Shown here piece by piece: positions 26,823-35,826 of a DNA stretch of 64,000 nucleotides. The translations under genes and the position numbers were made by a program. The notes beneath the pieces were generated by a model. That model was not told the DNA's origin. It saw only the letters and a list, made by a program, of their open reading frames with translations, and made no database searches. The stretch comes from Aestuariivivens sediminis. GTDB lineage: Bacteria; Bacteroidota; Bacteroidia; Flavobacteriales; Flavobacteriaceae. Positions within the stretch are counted from its first letter, which is position 1, and every line of letters begins with the position of its first letter. Location of the stretch: NCBI RefSeq assembly GCF_022662105.1, contig NZ_JAKMCP010000001.1, positions 620,001-684,000 of the forward strand. The letters are read 5' to 3'.

Positions 26823-27983
26823 ATGAATTCCATAAATGACTCTTCCGCCGAACCAACGCTCCTTTTCATTCCTGATATAAGTGGGTTTACCAAATTTGTA
26901 CATAGTACCGAAATATCCCATAGTGAACACATTATTAAAGAACTTCTAGAAACCCTTATCGATGCCAACGAAATGAATCTTCAAATTTCGGAAGTTGAGG
27001 GAGATGCTATCCTTTTTTACAGAAAGGGTAAAAAGCCTACGGCCGCTGAAACTTTGGCACAAGTGCAAAGAATGTACATTAAATTTCACGCGTGTTTGAG
27101 AAAATATGAATCCCAAAGAATTTGCCAATGTGGCGCTTGTGCGGAATCTAAAGGCCTGAATTTAAAATTCATTATCCATTATGGTGATATATCCATTAAT
27201 CAAGTAAAGAATAGATCTAAGCTCTTTGGCAAGGATGTGATAGTAGCCCACCGTTTAATGAAAAATGATATCCCCTTAAAAGAATATGTTTTAATCACCA
27301 ATCAACTTATTAATTCATGTTCCTCTTGGGTAGAAATTGAACAAGTTGGCTGGGAAAAACCAAGTCACGGGAAGGGAAGTTACGACTTTGGTCAAATTAA
27401 ATTTTGTTATTTACCGTTAGCTCCCCTGGAATCACATATCCCACAACCAACTATAGAAGATTATGCTCCTGAACCCCATATGAGTAAAATTCTTTCGGCT
27501 GAGGCCGTAATAAATGCGCCCCTTGAATTGGTATTTGATGTGGTTTCAGATGTTAATGCGAAGCACCTATGGGTACATAATGTGAAAGGAAGTGATCAAA
27601 CAAACGGTGATATCGTTAAAAATGGAAGCACCCACAGATGTATTATGAATGATGACGAAAGTGATCCTTTTTTTACGTCACACAGTTTTAATATAACTAA
27701 AGACTTTATTACCTGGATAGACACTAACCATACCGACAACGCCAATATGGTAGTAACCTTAAGGCGAATTGGAAATCGTTTAACAAGAACCAATTTAACC
27801 ATCTTAAAAAAATTAAATCCAATTAAAAAATTACTTTTTAATGTATTTATGAAAAAAGGTTTTGTTCAATTCTATAATACGTCGTTGGTGAAACTTGATA
27901 ATTACTGCCAGGACTTGCAAAAAAAAGGACAGCAACATTCTTCAGGTATTTTACTGGAACCTGATAAAAAAGCTGTGGCTTAA
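26823..27983 (+). CDS. DUF2652 protein (cyclase-like domain plus SRPBCC domain)
   Basis: About 386 aa. The N-terminal ~190 residues match DUF2652, a class III nucleotide-cyclase-like fold: LLFIPDISGFTKFVH with the metal Asp, EVEGDAILFYRKG, and the RICQCGACAE Cys cluster. From ~225 on there is an SRPBCC (START-like) domain: EAVINAPLELVFDVVSDVNAKHLWV. The frame could start at a TTG, but the ATG at 26823 is typical. Catalytic activity is doubtful; a ligand-binding regulatory role is possible. Confidence 0.82.
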   Translation: MNSINDSSAEPTLLFIPDISGFTKFVHSTEISHSEHIIKELLETLIDANEMNLQISEVEGDAILFYRKGKKPTAAETLAQVQRMYIKFHACLRKYESQRICQCGACAESKGLNLKFIIHYGDISINQVKNRSKLFGKDVIVAHRLMKNDIPLKEYVLITNQLINSCSSWVEIEQVGWEKPSHGKGSYDFGQIKFCYLPLAPLESHIPQPTIEDYAPEPHMSKILSAEAVINAPLELVFDVVSDVNAKHLWVHNVKGSDQTNGDIVKNGSTHRCIMNDDESDPFFTSHSFNITKDFITWIDTNHTDNANMVVTLRRIGNRLTRTNLTILKKLNPIKKLLFNVFMKKGFVQFYNTSLVKLDNYCQDLQKKGQQHSSGILLEPDKKAVA

Positions 27984-28491
27984 ATAGGATTTTGACACCA
28001 CTTTGCCCTTATGTCAAGTTATGTACTTTTACCTCTCATTTTTATGATTCTTATGTTGGTCACCTGAGCTTACGACACTTTGTTCTTATGGTTTAGCCCA
28101 ACAATGACCCTAATTCCAAAAATCATGCGTAGGAAATTGCTAATACATAGACCTTAAATAAAAACGGAGCATTCCTGTTTTTTAACTCCATTTTACTTAA
28201 ATATCGCCAAAAGGGTAATACCATAAATCCGCTTAAGTCATCTTTTAAAGGTTGAACCATGACGTGTTAAAGACAGGACAAAAAGGGCTTTTATAGGTTA
28301 AGAAACTAATAATCCTTTGTTTGGATAGGGAAACAATCTTATGTTACCATTAAGGGAGTAGGGGAAAGTTATGATACTTTTAAAAAAATGAGGTGTCTAT
28401 TGATCTAAAAACAAACAACTGGCACTTCTTCATTGATTATCAAACAAATTAAAATTTTGTATATTGAAGGATAATCAACCAACACTCCATT
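27984..28491. other. 508-bp intergenic region
   Basis: No frame over ~30 codons, no RNA gene. Just before the cupin gene the sequence ATTTTGTATATTGAAGG contains a TATATTGA element close to the Bacteroidota -7 box TAnnTTTG, so the cupin promoter is probably there. The rest shows nothing recognisable. Confidence 0.45.
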
Positions 28492-28962
28492 ATGAGAACT
28501 ATAAAAATTAAGACTGCCCTTAAATCGGTATTATTCATTTCATTATTTCAACTAAACTTTGTTCTTGCACAAGACAATACCCACGAAATGGCAGAATTAT
28601 CCATCTCTAAAACCCATCAAGACGAAAGTCTTATGTGGCATGCTGCCCCGGATTTTTTTCCTGATTGTTCTTTTACAATTCTCCACGGAGAAATGACCCA
28701 ACCTAACCTGGATTTATATTTTAAAATTGAATCGAATACCGAGGTGGTTAATCATACGCATAAATCCCCGGAACGGATGATATTAATGAGCGGTGATCTT
28801 GAGGTACAATATGAAGGAGAAGATCCCGTGGTCGTCAAGGCCGGGTCTTATTTATACGGCCCCGCGGGAAAACCACATCGTGCAAAGTGTCTTGATAATG
28901 GACCTTGCGTTCTATTTATAGCCTTGGTTGACACCTTTGATGCCGTAGTCGTAAAGGAATAA
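28492..28962 (+). CDS. secreted cupin-domain protein
   Basis: 156 aa. The signal peptide ends NFVLAQ-DN. A single cupin barrel follows, with motif 1 HTHKSPERMILMSGDLEV (metal-binding His/His/Glu) and motif 2 YGPAGKPHRAKC (His). It probably binds a metal in the periplasm or outside the cell. The reaction cannot be named. It is transcribed alone. Confidence 0.82.
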   Translation: MRTIKIKTALKSVLFISLFQLNFVLAQDNTHEMAELSISKTHQDESLMWHAAPDFFPDCSFTILHGEMTQPNLDLYFKIESNTEVVNHTHKSPERMILMSGDLEVQYEGEDPVVVKAGSYLYGPAGKPHRAKCLDNGPCVLFIALVDTFDAVVVKE

Positions 28963-29182
28963 ATTCATAAGGGTAAACCAGAACATAGGTATTTCTTATT
29001 CGTTTAAATAGCCTTATCTAGTCCTTATTCATGTTCTTTTGATGAGCCATACGACGTTTTATTTCGTTAATGGGTTGTCATCCTTATCTAAAGTTGTATG
29101 GAGTACGATCTGGTGTAATTCTGGTGGGTTTAAACACCAGAATTACAATTAATCAAAGGCTTATGTGGAACCTGCAGAAAAG

Positions 29183-30004
29183 TTAAAAAAATATGCCAGT
29201 CCCCAAAGTGATCATGGAAAAGCGCTGTGAGCCAATTTTAAGACCTTGATACCCCCCAATAACTTTAAATTGACGAATATGGTAGTTTAACATCAAGTTG
29301 AGTGTATTCACGGTTTCCGAATTTATAAACGTTTGTTTAAAAATAACTATAAGACTCAACGGTTTGGCAAAAAACAGTTCTGCGCCCAAACCATACATAA
29401 ATCCAAATTGATCCACCATACCATCAACATAGGTGGTCCCAATACCCCACCAGGCATCCAGTTTCTCGGTACGAACGCGATAATATTTTACAAGCATGTT
29501 GTAAAAGGCCAAATTATCATTGCCGAAATTGAAATTTCTTTCCCATAACTGGTGGTAGTCCAATTCAACACCCAATCGTTTAATAAATCGCATTTCCAAA
29601 GCTAAATTCATGCCTTTCAAAGCGTTGTTTTCGGAAATATATCGGCTGGAAAGTTCTGTCCTAAAGGTGCTATAATTTTCATCCAGGTTATAACTGTAAC
29701 TCCCCTTGTTAGATTTATTATAAGGATGCCTGGTTAAAGAGGCACGACTGCCACGATGTTCACCTTCAAATGGCGATTCAATTAGGGTATAATAACTCAC
29801 ATATAACAAGGCTTCTGCAATTACTTCAGCAAAGGTCCCTACAAAAAAGTCATTGCCTTCACCATCCCAGTCCTCCTGGTCATTTGAAGTCGCCTGTTCA
29901 TCCTTATTTTCAAGGCTGTTTTCTGCTTTCCCAATTTTGGTTTGTGCATAACTTGCATTAGTTATAAGGCATATAAACGAAAAGCAAATTATAAAATGTT
30001 TCAT
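29183..30004 (-). CDS. secreted protein, probable outer-membrane barrel
   Basis: 273 aa. The signal peptide ends TNASYAQ-TK. An acidic linker (SLENKDEQATSNDQEDWDGE) is followed by beta-rich sequence (NLALEMRFIKRLGVELDYHQL, GIGTTYVDGM, PLSLIVIFKQTFI, LMLNYHIRQF) ending ITLGTGIFF, a typical barrel C-terminus with final Phe. Family not recognised. Confidence 0.6.
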   Translation of the reverse strand: MKHFIICFSFICLITNASYAQTKIGKAENSLENKDEQATSNDQEDWDGEGNDFFVGTFAEVIAEALLYVSYYTLIESPFEGEHRGSRASLTRHPYNKSNKGSYSYNLDENYSTFRTELSSRYISENNALKGMNLALEMRFIKRLGVELDYHQLWERNFNFGNDNLAFYNMLVKYYRVRTEKLDAWWGIGTTYVDGMVDQFGFMYGLGAELFFAKPLSLIVIFKQTFINSETVNTLNLMLNYHIRQFKVIGGYQGLKIGSQRFSMITLGTGIFF

Positions 30005-30448
30005 GTTCTATTCCTTTAAAGGCGTTTGCAGCCCAAATAGTATTCTGATATTTTTTTACGGCATATGTTAAAGGTATTTATATTATATCATTTTCATGTC
30101 CTAAAATTTCTTTTATGTAAAAATTTGGACACTTAATCCATAACACCTGGGAATGAGTCATTGCCTTTTCATGAATTTAAATCATGTAATATCTTTTAAC
30201 GGCAAGAAATGCACCCCTTATAGGAATAGCCAATTAGGACTCCAAATAAGGACTAATTTTCTACTTGTATAGAAACCTATTGCAGACATTACATCACTTG
30301 AGGTAAACCCTCAATACCAAAGAAGATAGAAGAAAGAGATTTAAAAATTACAAGTTGAATTCCATTTTGAGTATCTTATTTATGGAGCTGTTTTGAAATT
30401 AATTTGTAGATTTATAATCATCCTATAAAGCTGTATTTTAATTATTCC
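30005..30448. other. 444-bp intergenic region
   Basis: Divergent spacer between a barrel-protein gene and a DoxX-like gene. No coding frame, RNA gene or convincing hairpin is visible. Confidence 0.45.
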
Positions 30449-30802
30449 ATGATTAAAATCATTCTTTTAATTTTATTAGGCGTTTTTTTTATTCTTAATG
30501 GCATAAGTCATTTAATCAACGCCGAAATTTATGAGGCGTATTCTGCAAGACGCGCCTTAATTGCTCCAAAATTCATGGTTAAAGTTAGTGGTATTCTACT
30601 CATCTTCGGTGGTTTGTCGCTAGCTTCCGGATATTTCATGATAATAGGAATTATTGGCCTATCCCTATTTTTAATTGTTGCCTCCCTTACCATACACCAG
30701 TTTTGGAAGGAGAAAGGGAAAGAAAAAAAATTATTGGAAGGCATGCACTTTGCAAAGAATATGGCCATTTTAACTGAATTAATCTATATTGCTTATACCT
30801 AA
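30449..30802 (+). CDS. small DoxX-like membrane protein
   Basis: 117 aa with four predicted helices: IILLILLGVFFILNGISHL, a helix at SGILLIFGGLSLAS, IIGIIGLSLFLIVASLTIH and a C-terminal helix. NGISHL-N-E-Y, the HQFW after helix 3, and a final FAKNMAIL segment fit the DoxX/DoxD-like superfamily of small quinone-linked membrane proteins. The role is unknown. Confidence 0.65.
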   Translation: MIKIILLILLGVFFILNGISHLINAEIYEAYSARRALIAPKFMVKVSGILLIFGGLSLASGYFMIIGIIGLSLFLIVASLTIHQFWKEKGKEKKLLEGMHFAKNMAILTELIYIAYT

Positions 30803-31034
30803 AATGGTTGGAGCATAACATGTTGTAGAACGCGTTCAGTATTCCTAATTCCCTCATCAGGATCTCTTTTACAAGATAAAGTTTCATCGGAGCTATCCCA
30901 GGACCACCTTTGAACTGGCTTATTTTCCATATCAATATGTCCGGGATTATCAAGTATCTTAAAAAAGGAAAACTCAATTTATTTGTATTTAAATAACTTA
31001 CCTTTAAGCTGAATAATATTCTAAATTTATTACT

Positions 31035-31379
31035 ATGAAAGCTTTTAGAAACATATTACGCATTGTTACCTCAGTGGCAGCACTTTTTTACTTTTTGATT
31101 TTTGTTGATGAAGCCTTTCCTCCATACGATTCTGATATGAGAGAATCTAATTTTGGGATTGTCATGGTATTTGTTCTTTTTCTTTGGTTTTCCATTGGAT
31201 ATTACTACTTATGGAAAAATGAAAAATTGGCAGGGCTTATTTTAGCCTCATGGTGGATTGGTCTTTTTCTTACCGCTTGGTTAGTTTGGGAATATGGTAA
31301 TGTGACTGTAATTCTCGGATTTCCAATATTTATATTAGGCCTTCTCTTGTTACTATATTCTAAAATGAAAAATGATTGA
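31035..31379 (+). CDS. small hypothetical membrane protein
   Basis: 114 aa with four hydrophobic helices (ILRIVTSVAALFYFLIFV, IVMVFVLFLWFSIGYYYLW, LILASWWIGLFLTAWLVW, VILGFPIFILGLLLLLY). No family recognised. It follows the DoxX-like gene by 232 bp and precedes a DUF418 gene, all on the plus strand. Confidence 0.6.
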   Translation: MKAFRNILRIVTSVAALFYFLIFVDEAFPPYDSDMRESNFGIVMVFVLFLWFSIGYYYLWKNEKLAGLILASWWIGLFLTAWLVWEYGNVTVILGFPIFILGLLLLLYSKMKND

Positions 31380-31584
31380 TGTGAACCTTGCTAGGGTTGC
31401 AATCATCAAAATGTACAGGGAGCCTCAAAATGATCTATTGACATAACAGACTGCAAAAGCTTTTTGTTGGTTATTACAATACCGGATTATCCTATCAATG
31501 CCATTTAATCTGTTATTTTGACTCTAAATTAACCACTATTTTTGTTATATTTAATGCAGCCCCTATATATCCCTTATATAGGAA

Positions 31585-32838
31585 ATGAAATATAATAAGG
31601 CCAACAATCTTACCCCGGTTAAAGTAAAGGACAGAATATTAGCCCTAGACGTCATACGCGGGTTTGCCTTACTGGGTATACTCTTTGTCAATATATTAGA
31701 CTTTAGCGGCATACAATTTCTAAAACAAAGGGATCCTTCAATTGATCAATCCGCTTTATATGAGGTAGTGGAAATCTTTTTTAGGGGGAAATTTATTTGC
31801 TTATTTTCAATTTTATTCGGTATTGGTTTTGCCATGCAAATATCTAAATTTATAAAATTCGGTGGCTTTAAAAGGTTTTATATAAGACGTATGGTTGTTT
31901 TATTTCTGTTTGGCCTACTACATTTAATTCTTGATCCTTTGGAAGTTTTGAATATTTATGCCGTTTGCGGCGTATTGCTGTTATTCATTAGGAAGATCCC
32001 ACATAACATCATATTGGTTATTGCTTTGGTTATCATGGCTTTACCATATTTGCAATTGACCATGTCCAGTTTACGGGATTCCACATTAAGTCTTGAACAA
32101 AATGATAGTTTTATATCTGAACAATTAAAGAACTCAGCGCCTTTTGATTATGAGGTCTCTGAAATAGGCTGGAATTTATATACCAGCGATATCGCTGCTG
32201 CGATGTATTCGAAAAAGAACTTTTTAGAGATTATGACATTTAATATGGATTATGCTTTGATGAGACGTACGTCCTCATGGATCAATTGGTTGTGGTTTAT
32301 GGCTGTTCTTCCCTATATGCTGATTGGCTTTATCTTGGCAAAGCTAAAACTATTCGAAAACCAAGAGACATATAGGTCTGTTTTTAAAACAGTCGTTTTA
32401 ATTGGGCTTGGTTTTGGCATTTTGTGCCCCTGGATTAATGACTTTTTAATAACAAAGGTTTACACAAATGGATGGAGTCCTTGGTTTAGTTTTATCGGCG
32501 CTTTAATTTCAACCGTTTCTATTGTGATGACAGCCTTGGCATATGGCTCTGGCATAATGCTTTTATTACAAATATCATTTTGGAGGAATGTACTTTCGCC
32601 GTTAAAATATTATAGCCGAATGGCACTTACAAATTACATATTGCAGACTATAATATGCATTGGCCTGTTTTACCATTTTGGATTTGATCTTTTTGGAAAG
32701 CTTAAGCTTGGATCTGTGATTTTCATGGCCGTTGGCATTCATCTGGTACTTGGTGCAATAAGTTCCATTTGGCTTAAAAAAAACAGATATGGTCCATTAG
32801 AAGGGTTATGGAGATATTTAACCTATTGGAACATATAA
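31585..32838 (+). CDS. DUF418 membrane protein
   Basis: 417 aa. It starts with the heparan-alpha-glucosaminide-acetyltransferase-like N-terminus RILALDVIRGFALLGILFVNI. The DUF418 C-terminal block then follows: SPLKYYSRMALTNYILQTIIC and GPLEGLWRYLTYW, with ~10 membrane helices in between. Relatives are thought to be transporters or acyltransferases; no function is proven. Loop residues 175-215 are long and polar. Confidence 0.88.
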   Translation: MKYNKANNLTPVKVKDRILALDVIRGFALLGILFVNILDFSGIQFLKQRDPSIDQSALYEVVEIFFRGKFICLFSILFGIGFAMQISKFIKFGGFKRFYIRRMVVLFLFGLLHLILDPLEVLNIYAVCGVLLLFIRKIPHNIILVIALVIMALPYLQLTMSSLRDSTLSLEQNDSFISEQLKNSAPFDYEVSEIGWNLYTSDIAAAMYSKKNFLEIMTFNMDYALMRRTSSWINWLWFMAVLPYMLIGFILAKLKLFENQETYRSVFKTVVLIGLGFGILCPWINDFLITKVYTNGWSPWFSFIGALISTVSIVMTALAYGSGIMLLLQISFWRNVLSPLKYYSRMALTNYILQTIICIGLFYHFGFDLFGKLKLGSVIFMAVGIHLVLGAISSIWLKKNRYGPLEGLWRYLTYWNI

Positions 32839-32986
32839 TGGCTATGATTGATTACCTAAAAGCCTCTGCTAACAGGGAAGGCTTTGGTTTAGATGAAAAT
32901 TCATGAACTCTCGAGGCCAACACCTTTAAAAGGAGCATAGCCTAAACCCCAAATAATAAAACAGCCTAATGACATTAATCGATGTT

Positions 32987-33427
32987 CTAACCTTTCCCTT
33001 TATTCTTGTGTTTATTCCCTTTGGGCCTACCTGATTTTGAACTTGCAATATTTTTTAATTGGTGAAATTCTTGAGAACCGGGTCTTATGCCAAACTGTTT
33101 GGCGATTACTCCCCAGCCCTTAGATTTTTTTGTTCGATAAATCGATAATACCTCATCTAAAGATACTTTTACGATACGAGAAATTTCCAGAGATAAAAAT
33201 ATTTCTCCTGGGGCCATATGTAAATCCAAGCTCATATAATTAAGTTGTCTATCTGAAATATCATAAGATAATTTGATATCTGTCTCAAAAGCATGACTAT
33301 TTTTACGAGCCTGGGTATTTATACTATTTAAATCGGAATCCAGCTGGACACTTCCTGTATTAAAGGCCATCTGGCCTGAAACTAGATAAAAATTAAAGAT
33401 AAAGACGAAAAAAAGTAAAGGTTTCAT
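32987..33427 (-). CDS. hypothetical secreted protein
   Basis: About 146 aa from the ATG at 33427. The signal peptide is MKPLLFFVFIFNFYLVSGQ. The mature part ends in a basic tail (KSGRPKGNKHKNKGKG). The motif VIAKQFGIRPGSQEFHQLK recurs in Bacteroidota proteins of unknown role. An upstream start at 33448 adds seven residues before the signal and is rejected. No function assigned. Confidence 0.6.
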   Translation of the reverse strand: MKPLLFFVFIFNFYLVSGQMAFNTGSVQLDSDLNSINTQARKNSHAFETDIKLSYDISDRQLNYMSLDLHMAPGEIFLSLEISRIVKVSLDEVLSIYRTKKSKGWGVIAKQFGIRPGSQEFHQLKNIASSKSGRPKGNKHKNKGKG

Positions 33428-33676
33428 GGTTTCGATTTGGGTTAACACCTAATAATGTACGATTATATTGGGATTTTAGTTCATAGGCCAAATATATTTT
33501 TTTCATAATTTGGACTCGGCTTTTGGAAACTGTTACCCTTTTGAGATGGTAGTTGATCCAATAAAAAGACCACTAAAACAGGTGAAACCCCATCGAACTA
33601 AAAAGCATCTCCATATGATGTGAGGGAAAAAAGGATTTTCTTTTGGCATTCCTGTATCGTATTAAAGTATGTAGTA

Positions 33677-34528
33677 CTATTCTTTGATGATTTTTTTAAA
33701 ACCTGATTTTCCGTTAGACGTCAATCTAAGCACATACATTCCTGATGAAAGATCTTTAAGATTCAATTCATTAACAATGCTACTAATTTCAGCTGTTTTA
33801 ACTAATTTCCCGGAAAAATCAAATATTTCAGCAAATCCACCAAATATATCATTTGGTAAATTTATAGTTAGATTATCTCTTGTGGGATTTGGAAAGACTT
33901 TAAATGCCAAGCTATTATGTTCATCAAGACCTAAAGTCGATGGAACTACAACTTCAGAGGTTGTAACGACCTGATCACCGCCTGTTCCGCTTCCATTTGC
34001 GGCCACTACTGCAGCATAAAAAGTGATATCTCCTTCATCAACTGTAGGAGCGGTCCAGTTAAAACTCCACTCATTAGAATTTTCATTGCTATGCGTAACA
34101 GAACCTCCGGAAGTAATTATTTTGGGAGAACCCATTGCCCCTGTTATGTTGTAGGTGCCTACTTTAATTCCACCGGCTTTTTCTGCAGTTAATTCGAAGC
34201 CCCAACCACTTGCACCTGAACTGCTTGTTAAAACGTTTATAATATACGTTTCTCCTAAAACATAACCAGTAATAGGTATGTTAGTGGTTATTGAAGCATT
34301 TAAACCAAAATTTCCGGGGTTACTGCTATGGCAATCTGTGCAATCAAAAAATCCATCACCAGGTGATCCTGTATAATTGCCCGGAGAACCGGATGATCTC
34401 AAAAAACTTGAACTTTCTATGGAAGCTATGGGTTCATAGATTGATTTACTAATTTCAATATAACTCATTAAAGCCAAGGAGCTCATAATAGTTAAAGTAA
34501 AATAAAATAGTGAGGTAATTTTTTTCAT
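33677..34528 (-). CDS. T9SS-exported protein with choice-of-anchor V domain and one CxxCH
   Basis: 283 aa. The N-terminal hydrophobic signal is followed by DCTDCHSS, a single c-type haem-binding motif near residue 62. Then comes a choice-of-anchor V-type domain (YIINVLTSSSGASGWGFELTA, NEWSFNWTAP) and a C-terminal type A sorting domain (FKVFPNPTRDNLTINLP ... MYVLRLTSNGKSGFKKIIKE). It should be exported by the type IX system and cleaved or anchored at the surface. The CxxCH may bind haem or be structural. It lies at the left edge of the accessory region. Confidence 0.82.
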   Translation of the reverse strand: MKKITSLFYFTLTIMSSLALMSYIEISKSIYEPIASIESSSFLRSSGSPGNYTGSPGDGFFDCTDCHSSNPGNFGLNASITTNIPITGYVLGETYIINVLTSSSGASGWGFELTAEKAGGIKVGTYNITGAMGSPKIITSGGSVTHSNENSNEWSFNWTAPTVDEGDITFYAAVVAANGSGTGGDQVVTTSEVVVPSTLGLDEHNSLAFKVFPNPTRDNLTINLPNDIFGGFAEIFDFSGKLVKTAEISSIVNELNLKDLSSGMYVLRLTSNGKSGFKKIIKE

Positions 34529-34681
34529 GACGGATACTTTTTGGTATTGGAAAATTATACCTCTTAAGGTATTGAATACCAGTAACAGCTAAAATGATAT
34601 CCATCAGTCAAAACACCACAAATAATGGTTTCTTAAGAAGAATAGCCCTTAATCTGGTTTTAAATTAAAATATCTCTGCCT

Positions 34682-34762
34682 AAAACAAAAAAGCCTGTCT
34701 CCCAACGGGCAGGGCATCCCAATCTTCTTGATAAGGAAAAAGAAAGGCTTCTCATTGGATTA
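34682..34762 (-). repeat. T element copy T1
   Basis: First of eight copies of a ~75-bp repeat. Units in order on the plus strand: AAAACAAAAAAGCC, a hairpin (GTCTCCCAACGGGCAGG here), CATCCCAATCTTCTTGATAAGG, and AAAGGCTTCTCATTGGATT. On the minus strand the hairpin is followed by TTTTTTGTTTT, the order of an intrinsic terminator. The repeat is shared with the downstream flank of tRNA-Asp. It marks the left end of the accessory region. Confidence 0.8.
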
Positions 34763-34826
34763 TTTTCTAAAAAATCCTTTTTTCCCACGACTTGTCCATG
34801 AAACAATATTTTTGTAAATTAAGGTT

Positions 34827-35441
34827 ATGGGATTGTACAATAAATACATACTTCCCAAAGCAATAGATTGGGCGTGCAGACAAAAGCCTATAAGAAAGCA
34901 AAGGGAAAAAATTATCCCTCTAGCCAATGGGAATGTTCTGGAAATTGGTATAGGTTCTGGCTTAAATCTACCGTTTTATGATAAAGTACATGTAAAACAT
35001 CTTACTGCAATTGACCCCTACATAGAAATCTGGAATGAAAACAAATTTGATGTTAAAGGTTTACCATTTGACTTTAAATTTATTAAAACTTCAGCTGAAG
35101 ATATTCCAATGGACAATAATAGTTTTGATTATGTTGTTATCACCTATACTTTGTGTTCAATTCCTGATACCACCAAAACATTTGAAGAAATTAAAAGGGT
35201 TCTTAAAGTTAATGGACAACTTCTTTTTTGTGAACATGGAAAAGCTCCTGATAAATCCGTCCAAAAATGGCAGAATTTCATCAATCCTATGTGGAAAAAG
35301 TTAGGAGGAGGATGTACTCTTAATAAAGACATCCCTAACATTATTGAGAATAATGGACTAAAAATCAATAAAATGGAAACCATGTATATTCCTGGATGGA
35401 AACCCGCAAGTTTCAATTATTGGGGTAGTGCTAAATTTTGA
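34827..35441 (+). CDS. class I SAM-dependent methyltransferase
   Basis: 204 aa. A Rossmann methyltransferase (UbiE/Methyltransf_11 type): NVLEIGIGSGLNLPFY (motif I), TAIDPYIE (acidic end of beta-2), TSAEDIPMDNNSFDYVV, and KRVLKVNGQLLFCEHG. After the core, GGGCTLNKDI matches small-molecule or lipid N-methyltransferases. It is the only gene between T1 and T2, with T2 starting 24 bp after its stop. The neighbouring ACR3 gene raises the idea of arsenic methylation, but the Cys residues of ArsM are not evident. Confidence 0.85.
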   Translation: MGLYNKYILPKAIDWACRQKPIRKQREKIIPLANGNVLEIGIGSGLNLPFYDKVHVKHLTAIDPYIEIWNENKFDVKGLPFDFKFIKTSAEDIPMDNNSFDYVVITYTLCSIPDTTKTFEEIKRVLKVNGQLLFCEHGKAPDKSVQKWQNFINPMWKKLGGGCTLNKDIPNIIENNGLKINKMETMYIPGWKPASFNYWGSAKF

Positions 35442-35464
35442 ATAAAAACTTATACAAGTTATAT

Positions 35465-35530
35465 AAAAACAAAAAAGCCTGTCTGCCGATGGGCAGGCCT
35501 CCCAATCTTCTTGATAAGGAAAAATAAAAG
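35465..35530 (-). repeat. T element copy T2
   Basis: AAAACAAAAAAGCC, hairpin CTGTCTGCCGATGGGCAGG, CCTCCCAATCTTCTTGATAAGG, then AAAAATAAAAG. It is cut short and runs directly into an integrase-tail fragment at 35531, so the two junctions coincide. Confidence 0.8.
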
Positions 35531-35606
35531 TTAACCGCTCCCCATTACTCTATTTATCTCAAGACTAATCTTCTTCTACACCACTTTACCAAAACTCTCC
35601 TGAGTT
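35531..35606 (-). pseudogene. C-terminal fragment of a second, divergent tyrosine integrase
   Basis: The minus-strand frame reads TQESFGKVV, stop, KKISLEINRVMGSG, stop. It aligns with the end of the integrase relic at 39921 (TQDSYGKVVERRISQEINRLKGSG). The differences are amino-acid substitutions plus one stop, so it is the tail of a related but distinct integrase, not a recent copy. Confidence 0.75.
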
Positions 35607-35676
35607 ATTTTTAGCACTTAATTATAATTTACAGACATTTTCAGTATCTTTCTTCAATCAATAATATTGCTGCTCA

Positions 35677-35826
35677 ATGATAAAATTCTTTAGAAAAATT
35701 AACCAAAATTTGCGTTCTCAAAATAGTTTCAGCAAATTTCCTCTTTATGCCATTGGGGAAATCTTACTGGTAGTCATTGGAGTTTTTATTCTGTTCAAAC
35801 CAATTCAAGATAAATGGAGGCAATAA
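35677..35826 (+). CDS. 49-aa protein resembling the DUF6090 N-terminus
   Basis: ATG at 35677 to TAA at 35824. The sequence begins [12 protein letters not shown] and has [19 protein letters not shown], very like the first 45 residues of DUF6090 proteins, common single-helix Bacteroidota proteins of ~250 aa. Here it ends shortly after the helix (KPIQDKWRQ). It is either a truncated relic or a mini-form. Its end overlaps the start of the ACR3 gene by 13 bp (ATGGAGGCAATAA), so translation of both may be coupled. Confidence 0.6.
   Translation: MIKFFRKINQNLRSQNSFSKFPLYAIGEILLVVIGVFILFKPIQDKWRQ

Noticed and set aside
30687-30977. 96-codon minus-strand frame after the DoxX-like gene
   Set aside because: It overlaps the real gene's end, has no signal or family pattern and poor codon use.
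34827-35441. ArsM arsenite methyltransferase
   Set aside because: The protein is a generic class I methyltransferase and I cannot see the characteristic set of Cys residues; closeness to ACR3 alone is not enough.
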